Source: Larix sibirica
Lineage: Eukaryota > Streptophyta > Pinopsida > Pinales > Pinaceae
DNA length: 12,632 nucleotides
Assembly: GCA_004151065.3 (NCBI GenBank)
Contig: NWUY0300100625.1
Coordinates: 8,766-21,397 of the forward strand
Direction of reading: 5' to 3'
Below are positions 9,301 to 12,632 of this stretch, piece by piece (position 1 is the stretch's first letter; each line of letters starts with the position of its first letter). The position numbers were made by a program, and so were the translations under genes. The notes beneath the pieces are model-generated. The model made no database searches. It was not told the DNA's origin and saw nothing but the letters and a program-made list of their open reading frames with translations.

Positions 9301-11757
9301 CCCCTTTTCTCGTGTTAAGATGCTAAAAGCTTTCCGAGCAGAAAAATGCGGTTCACCATGATCACGAGAGATCCTCTTAGCAATAGTTCCACTTGAAGGG
9401 GAAACTAGAAATAAGGCACTCTCTCCCATTTTCAGATTGACAAAACTAGATGAAGGAAAATGACAGTCTTTTGAAGATACTACATCTGCTTTAAGCAACC
9501 CTTCTTGCTGCCTTTTTCCAGCACTTGCAGACTCAGAAAAATCAATACAAATCAAATTGTCCCTCATGAAATATGGACTCATATCCTTGTTTATTTCCGT
9601 GGGGAAACACAGAATAACCCTTCCACAAGACAGAGAAAAATTACCCTGTATACTTCCTTGTGGAGCCTCATTTCTACCATTGGAAGAACAGCCATATCTT
9701 GCTTCATCTGAAATTTTGCAGAATTTCTTAAAGGAATTTGCGATGCCTTCAATCAATTGACACAGTTTATTTGCCGCGTAAAAATCTACCCACAAAACAA
9801 ATGGCTGAAGTTGTAACTCAAACTTAATGCAGCTACTCGCAAAATCATAGCACTTCAGATTACCAAAATGACAATTCAGAGAGAAATGATGAGCAGAATC
9901 ACAGTCAGAAGCCAATAATTTGATCTTAACAAACTTCTTGAAAGTGCTACATGTGCTTTCCTTCTTCTCCAACCTTCTATTAGCCAAAGCCTCATGGGGC
10001 AATGCCACATCTTCGTTTATCATGTTATTGATCTTATCTACTGCCACAGGAGCATAAAGTGATAAAGGGAAACAGGGCAGTGCATCTTCAACTGCTCTTT
10101 GTAAATGTCTGATCGATGGGCACTCCCCACAATCTGAAAAACTGAGCCTTGTGCCTTTTCCACTGTCATCAAGCAGGTACTCATAGATCTCAAACTGTTT
10201 CGCCATCGTTTTGAACCTAACTTCTTTAGCAGAGACTTGAACAGAGAAAACCAAATCTTCAAAATTAGCTTCTAAATCATTTTCTTCTTCCTCTAGGCAG
10301 CCAGTCTCTTGTTCCAAGTATTGAACCCCTGGCCTTTCCAGGGATGACACAAGATTGGCATAGCCGTGATCTTCAAATGCAAGTACTACAGATACACCAT
10401 TCAATCGAACGTTCAGATTGCAAGCAGCAGCGATGAAACCAAAAACGGAAAAAGGCAAATTCGACAAGTCGCTATTATCCGGACTCGCAGGCAAATTCGT
10501 CAAGCCGCTATTATCCAGACTCGCAGGCAAATTAGTTGAATCATCCAAACAGTCAAAGAATTCATCATCGCTTTCTCCTGAATCAACATTTTGCACCCAG
10601 TTAGATATGATCATGGAATTAAGAATCAAAGTTGTTTCTTCCCTGACTTGTGAAGGCATGTTTGAAAATGAACTAATCGGGACATCAGTTGTCGCTGATT
10701 CACTGAGATACAGACTTGTTCTTCTCCCACCATGCTCAAATCCAATAGATTGCTCATTATTAATCGAACGGAGATGAGCTTCACTGCCTTTATCTCCACA
10801 TTCATATATAGAATACAATAGAGAAATTAGCCTCTGTATCGTATATGGCTGCAATTGCAACTTTATAGGATTAAAATGAATTTCAGCTTTGATTTTGGGA
10901 GCATCCATTGAACCATTTATCCCAGATATGCTTAACTCAACTGATCCTGAGAACCCACCTCCATTTCCATGTACAATTGGCATTGGGATCTTACCAGTCT
11001 GACCACTTAAGAGTGAAGCAACGGAAGGCCTTAAACATCCTGGTTGTGAAACCTTATCTATGGCATCATAGATATCAACAGTTGCACCCTGAAAGTTTAT
11101 CATTTTTGTCAAGGTCGCATTATCTGGATGAAGACCGGACGCACTTTCGTCTCCATCTCCATGCACAGACACATATTCTGTTTGCAGCACTCGAAGTGCA
11201 AGAATGCTTTGAGATTGACAGCTGCTTTCACCCCCGAAATTTGTGCCACAAATATCTGATCCCTGCTCAAATGCAATAATAAGATTCTTAATCTTAACAT
11301 GGAGACCAAGCAGGACCCTTTCCAACAACTGGGCAGCCATCTTCTTAACCCAATCCTGAACACCATTAAGGTAAGTAGCGCCCTCTACCTGCTCTGAGTA
11401 CACTTCTGAAGCGGAACATTCTTCAGTAGATGTTTCGACCTTAGTTCCAATTCGAGGAACTAGAGAAAGCACAAGATCCTCCACATTAATCTCACAATTC
11501 CCAAAAGTTGCCAGATCTAATTTACAAGATATTTCGATTGATATGCTGCCAATAAATCCTTCTTTAACAATGACCGGCGTCACACCCAAAAGTTTGTTGA
11601 GAAAATCAGTATTTAATGCAATATCATTGAGCTGAATAGTCCCCACGCCCAGCTGTACTTGGAGGCCGTCCAAATTGACCACTCCCTCTATGAATCTTCC
11701 AAGAAACTTCTTTAAAAAGAACTTGTATACGCAGCTAACTGTCCAATTTGGAAACAT
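6301..11757 (-). CDS. ATG2: Autophagy-related protein 2 (ATG2-like), intronless, short C-terminus
   Basis: ATG2 is a rod-shaped bridge protein. With ATG9 and ATG18/WIPI it moves lipids from the ER to the growing phagophore. Seen here, numbering from the ATG at 11757: a Chorein_N-type N-terminus (residues 1-102) with the family patterns KFFLKKFLGRF, GTIQLNDIALN and VIVKEGFIGSI; a long diverged middle with an acidic patch (about 390-402) and a 12-residue tandem repeat (about 411-435); and a well-kept C-terminal part from 1512 with TWKMYAGSDW, HPRDS, PDPSIPLEEYRL, LPFFQKL and WVEDICQNHLHKLLKG. The ATG_C domain begins (YRKDRRLLK at 1778) but the frame ends at 1818, whereas Arabidopsis ATG2 is about 1,892 residues as I recall it. 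The ATG at 11757 has A at -3 and is the first ATG after the TATA box. The frame stays open upstream to a stop at 11905-11907, but without an ATG. No introns interrupt it, which is unexpected for plant ATG2. It could be a working gene, a paralogue or a retrocopy. Family assignment is firm; function is not. Confidence 0.9.
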   Translation of the reverse strand: MFPNWTVSCVYKFFLKKFLGRFIEGVVNLDGLQVQLGVGTIQLNDIALNTDFLNKLLGVTPVIVKEGFIGSISIEISCKLDLATFGNCEINVEDLVLSLVPRIGTKVETSTEECSASEVYSEQVEGATYLNGVQDWVKKMAAQLLERVLLGLHVKIKNLIIAFEQGSDICGTNFGGESSCQSQSILALRVLQTEYVSVHGDGDESASGLHPDNATLTKMINFQGATVDIYDAIDKVSQPGCLRPSVASLLSGQTGKIPMPIVHGNGGGFSGSVELSISGINGSMDAPKIKAEIHFNPIKLQLQPYTIQRLISLLYSIYECGDKGSEAHLRSINNEQSIGFEHGGRRTSLYLSESATTDVPISSFSNMPSQVREETTLILNSMIISNWVQNVDSGESDDEFFDCLDDSTNLPASLDNSGLTNLPASPDNSDLSNLPFSVFGFIAAACNLNVRLNGVSVVLAFEDHGYANLVSSLERPGVQYLEQETGCLEEEENDLEANFEDLVFSVQVSAKEVRFKTMAKQFEIYEYLLDDSGKGTRLSFSDCGECPSIRHLQRAVEDALPCFPLSLYAPVAVDKINNMINEDVALPHEALANRRLEKKESTCSTFKKFVKIKLLASDCDSAHHFSLNCHFGNLKCYDFASSCIKFELQLQPFVLWVDFYAANKLCQLIEGIANSFKKFCKISDEARYGCSSNGRNEAPQGSIQGNFSLSCGRVILCFPTEINKDMSPYFMRDNLICIDFSESASAGKRQQEGLLKADVVSSKDCHFPSSSFVNLKMGESALFLVSPSSGTIAKRISRDHGEPHFSARKAFSILTREKGASLVIGIQWQDIPGIGMRIVERAWEEGNEHWKRTGSRRVNGNNSEYTAAKALEVNGSYVREEMIQNSALVIHFLLPDAQIDLYGSEHILVANLLSLLTDCICFKGHKETCLDSQGKLVKERCHSKVSQSSILFECKVLDIAIHVAESVNIKASMERELRGSWAGFRLTVKNANVLCVSNLGGVSGARYFCLNHDEGFLYGSLSDKREQPQSDGAIREFCILCLKTNVLGRGDGGGTNALARGNAGTTIIHLDNPKYLHSLTTVTIRCATVVAPGGRLDWLGSIISFFNQSSDEQQVAATAPQARLFKDANSRSTSFLLELLDIAVSYEPFPEATRASSFSTGHSAGSCDEEARAPVACILAAAAMRFSFKEKPDTVNKKYTILLEDVGLMVLDSSKGRNHKHAYDAESLQSKGYVKIAGEAIMNLDVEMNCQDKLLWEVNCTKGHICLGTCHDTTAALSRLVAQLQRLFVPDYEEFAVHLQTRLNSRKQVSSIEVDETFENYSSSAVFPASKDYSDSHHTSEATSVGLMDGIVDNAFCSEDLQARLENEEGIDTTLNGPSHFLFSELVFEEGCDLEGSLSTSFCVVHPIVRERGPSKPTSSVQADDMKDFPESFPTSQIFESKILKVGESARPSESTMASDEDMLDGKGRWYEGSSVRVLENHISNIEHGKVNGRHGSSGNSSWSGKGIQPVGRISLKNFRVTWKMYAGSDWPAHTIEGESARNASSLFELELHGVDARYDAFPEGSGLYASKLALSIQDLGILDHSERAPWERVLVDHHSRKHPRDSIEKALKLQVEAVKPDPSIPLEEYRLIVKLLPLRLHLDQIQLDFFMKFFSQKGSSRELSEVEELLLPFFQKLEINPLSIHVDYVPRRVDVIALREGIYYELLNIFSWKGIHLHLKGVETGGVSGVGSVSEIVIRKWVEDICQNHLHKLLKGVAPIRPLVAIAKLISLTANHYRKDRRLLKSLLKEVIATVRGSHSKQKDVELISQQQHNFGQ
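10454..10534. repeat. 36-bp in-frame tandem repeat inside ATG2
   Basis: Units 10454-10489 and 10490-10525 differ at three bases, and a third partial unit (GGCAAATTA) follows. In the protein this gives NLPASLDNSGLT, then NLPASPDNSDLS, then NLPFS, beside an acidic patch. It preserves the frame and lies in a poorly conserved, probably disordered part of the protein. Confidence 0.9.
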
Positions 11758-11849
11758 GGTTACTGGCCCACGGATTTGATCACTGATCACCTGCAAACCC
11801 TGCGAAACCCCGTCCCTACTTCCGAATAGTTGCAACAGCAGAAGCTTAA

Positions 11850-11911
11850 AAATCCCAGAAAACTTAGAATTCCTCAATCGAAATCCCAGAAATCTTAGAA
11901 TTCCTCAATCG
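11850..11911. repeat. 31-bp tandem duplication in the 5' leader
   Basis: Two adjacent 31-bp units, 11850-11880 and 11881-11911, differ at one base. The high identity implies a recent duplication. Because 31 is not a multiple of three, it shifts reading frame across the leader, and may explain why the open frame above the ATG has no ATG of its own. It is followed directly by the 10-bp repeat at 11911-11930. Confidence 0.9.
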
Positions 11912-11930
11912 CTGTCTCTCGCTGTCTCTT
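11911..11930. repeat. 10-bp tandem repeat in the leader
   Basis: GCTGTCTCTC is followed at once by GCTGTCTCTT. On the gene strand this is a GA-rich block in the leader, just downstream of the expected transcription start. Confidence 0.7.
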
Positions 11931-11976
11931 CGTATGACCAGATTCGAAAAGCCGAGATACCGATTCTTCCTTGGTC

Positions 11977-11989
11977 ATATATATATATA
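11977..11989 (-). promoter_or_regulatory. TATA box of the ATG2-like gene
   Basis: An alternating AT run reads TATATATATAT on the minus strand, about 220 bases upstream of the ATG at 11757. It is flanked by more GC-rich sequence, as in many plant core promoters. It could be a chance AT microsatellite, but its position and orientation fit a promoter. Confidence 0.5.
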
Positions 11990-12017
11990 CCCGCCATTGT
12001 CCCGCGGGTAAGCCGAA

Positions 12018-12032
12018 TAGGTCTTAGACCTA
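12018..12032. promoter_or_regulatory. Palindrome in the promoter region
   Basis: TAGGTCT and AGACCTA form perfect 7-bp arms around a single T. The site is about 30 bp upstream of the TATA run, next to a CCCGCGGG palindrome at 12001-12008. Such symmetry suits a dimeric DNA-binding protein, but no specific factor is recognised. Confidence 0.3.
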
Positions 12033-12198
12033 AGTGCTTGCTATAGTTGGGTGCTCTCTTCCATCCGGTTCTTCCGGCTTCCGGCATTGAAAAAATACCC
12101 TTACCAAATATTATATTACTATTAAAAAAGTTAAATTTTATATAATTAAGGACTTGCTAGGATACATAAACCCTTTTCCCATTGCTTTTACCCGACTT

Positions 12199-12213
12199 TC
12201 GTCCAACGGACGA
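12199..12213. promoter_or_regulatory. Inverted repeat with CCAACGG core
   Basis: TCGTCC and GGACGA are 6-bp arms around AAC. The centre, TCCAACGG, resembles a MYB or MSA-type site of plant promoters, though the last consensus positions do not match. It lies about 440 bp upstream of the ATG. A regulatory role is inference. Confidence 0.22.
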
Positions 12214-12252
12214 CCAAACCAGGTTTTAGCCACCACAATAAGGAAAATAAGA

Positions 12253-12260
12253 TAGGGTTT
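12253..12260 (-). promoter_or_regulatory. Telo-box-like AAACCCTA
   Basis: The plus strand reads TAGGGTTT, which is AAACCCTA on the gene's strand, about 500 bp upstream of the ATG. Telo boxes are known in promoters of plant housekeeping genes. An 8-mer also occurs often by chance, so this is a weak call. Confidence 0.2.
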
Positions 12261-12339
12261 TAAACCTTAAAAACCGGTTGAAGGACTAACTGATTAACAA
12301 TTGTTTTTATGTTTCAAAAAGATTCTATGTGAAATTGTG

Positions 12340-12632
12340 AGTTCATTAATTAGCACATCTACTTAACTTGTGGTCAATGAATAATAGGTCACAAGTTAAA
12401 TGCCCTACTTATTCTTCATGGGTAGTTGCACGTGTTATCCATGCATAAGCTAAGAGTTATTCATGCATCAACTATTACTTATCCATGCATAGCTAGTAGT
12501 TATTTTTAATATTCTTTTTTTATATATAATTGTTTATTTCAAATTTGGAACCATAAAATCAATCTCGAAAGTACACTTGTCTCATCCTCGTGCAATCTAG
12601 GAAAAGCATAGGCACTAGTCCACCCCAAATTC
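12340..12632 (+). repeat. SINE-like repeat, right copy (cut by window end)
   Basis: This is homologous to 5763-6116 and in the same orientation, on the other side of the ATG2 gene. The tRNA-like head is decayed: box A reads TTAGCACATCT. Its body holds three CATGCAT-centred repeats, and its end still matches the left copy where the window stops. The difference between copies implies old, independent insertions or an old duplication. Confidence 0.6.
12363..12399. repeat. Perfect 10-bp inverted repeat
   Basis: TTAACTTGTG (12363-12372) and CACAAGTTAA (12390-12399) are exact arms around 17 bases. They lie inside the right SINE-like copy. The left copy lacks the perfect pairing, so it may be fortuitous in this copy. 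Confidence 0.6.

Larger units (their letters stand above)
11758..11950 (-). promoter_or_regulatory. Probable 5' leader of the ATG2-like gene
   Basis: This stretch lies between the likely transcription start (about 30 bases below the TATA run) and the first ATG. The minus strand has no ATG here, so a scanning ribosome would first meet the one at 11757. It contains a 31-bp tandem duplication and a 10-bp tandem duplication, making the sense strand GA-rich near its 5' end. The transcription start itself is inferred. Confidence 0.45.
12033..12339. other. Upstream region of the ATG2-like gene
   Basis: It is more GC-rich next to the promoter and AT-rich beyond 12090. Apart from the palindrome and telo-box-like site listed separately, there are no recognised genes. 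A 60-codon minus-strand frame (12087-11905) crosses the TATA box and is not judged to be a gene. Confidence 0.4.

Noticed and set aside
11758-11877. Extension of the ATG2 protein by 40 residues from a TTG at 11877
   Set aside because: TTG is a bacterial-style start. The extension does not resemble known ATG2 N-termini, and the ATG at 11757 is the first in the leader and has a good context.
12001-12087. 5S rRNA or Cassandra-type element in the GC-richer block
   Set aside because: The internal control motifs of plant 5S rRNA are not present on either strand.
5763-12632. The flanking SINE-like repeats as LTRs of a gene-capturing retrotransposon
   Set aside because: They carry a pol III-type head, lack TG...CA ends, a primer-binding site and a purine tract, and are much more diverged than the intact gene between them would suggest.

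Overview
The window looks like nuclear DNA of a seed plant with a large, repeat-filled genome. The one clear gene is a plant-type autophagy protein ATG2. The rest is AT-rich, stop-riddled sequence built of decayed repeats: LTR-like pieces, a tRNA-derived SINE-like repeat and a minisatellite. No bacterial-style operons, Shine-Dalgarno starts or CRISPR arrays are seen. A gymnosperm would fit, but that is an impression; lineage cannot be fixed from this sequence alone.

Layout. Bases 1-2000 are purine-rich with a strong excess of G over C and no recognisable product. A repeat of about 275 bp (Y) occurs at 1989-2263 and again in the same orientation at 3883-4156. Between the copies lie a primer-binding-site-like octamer and a 33-bp minisatellite (2645-2790). 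A second pair of direct repeats (X) brackets the right-hand Y copy. Around 4628-4650 a purine tract adjoins an LTR-like start. Bases 4650-5760 are very AT-rich and include a run of 16 T.

The ATG2 gene is on the minus strand, 11757 down to 6301. It is one uninterrupted frame of 1,818 codons from the first ATG. It runs from the Chorein-type lipid-transfer N-terminus almost to the C-terminal domain, then stops about 140-170 residues short of the usual plant end. A TATA box lies about 220 bases upstream of the ATG, and the leader between them contains no other ATG. The lack of introns and the altered ends suggest a retrocopy or diverged paralogue, but a normal gene whose last exons lie outside the window is not excluded.

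The gene sits between two diverged copies, in the same orientation, of a SINE-like repeat (5763-6116 and about 12340 to the window end). The first has a good pol III box A. No wholly new system is evident. The most notable object is the intronless, C-terminally shortened ATG2 reading frame between these repeats.
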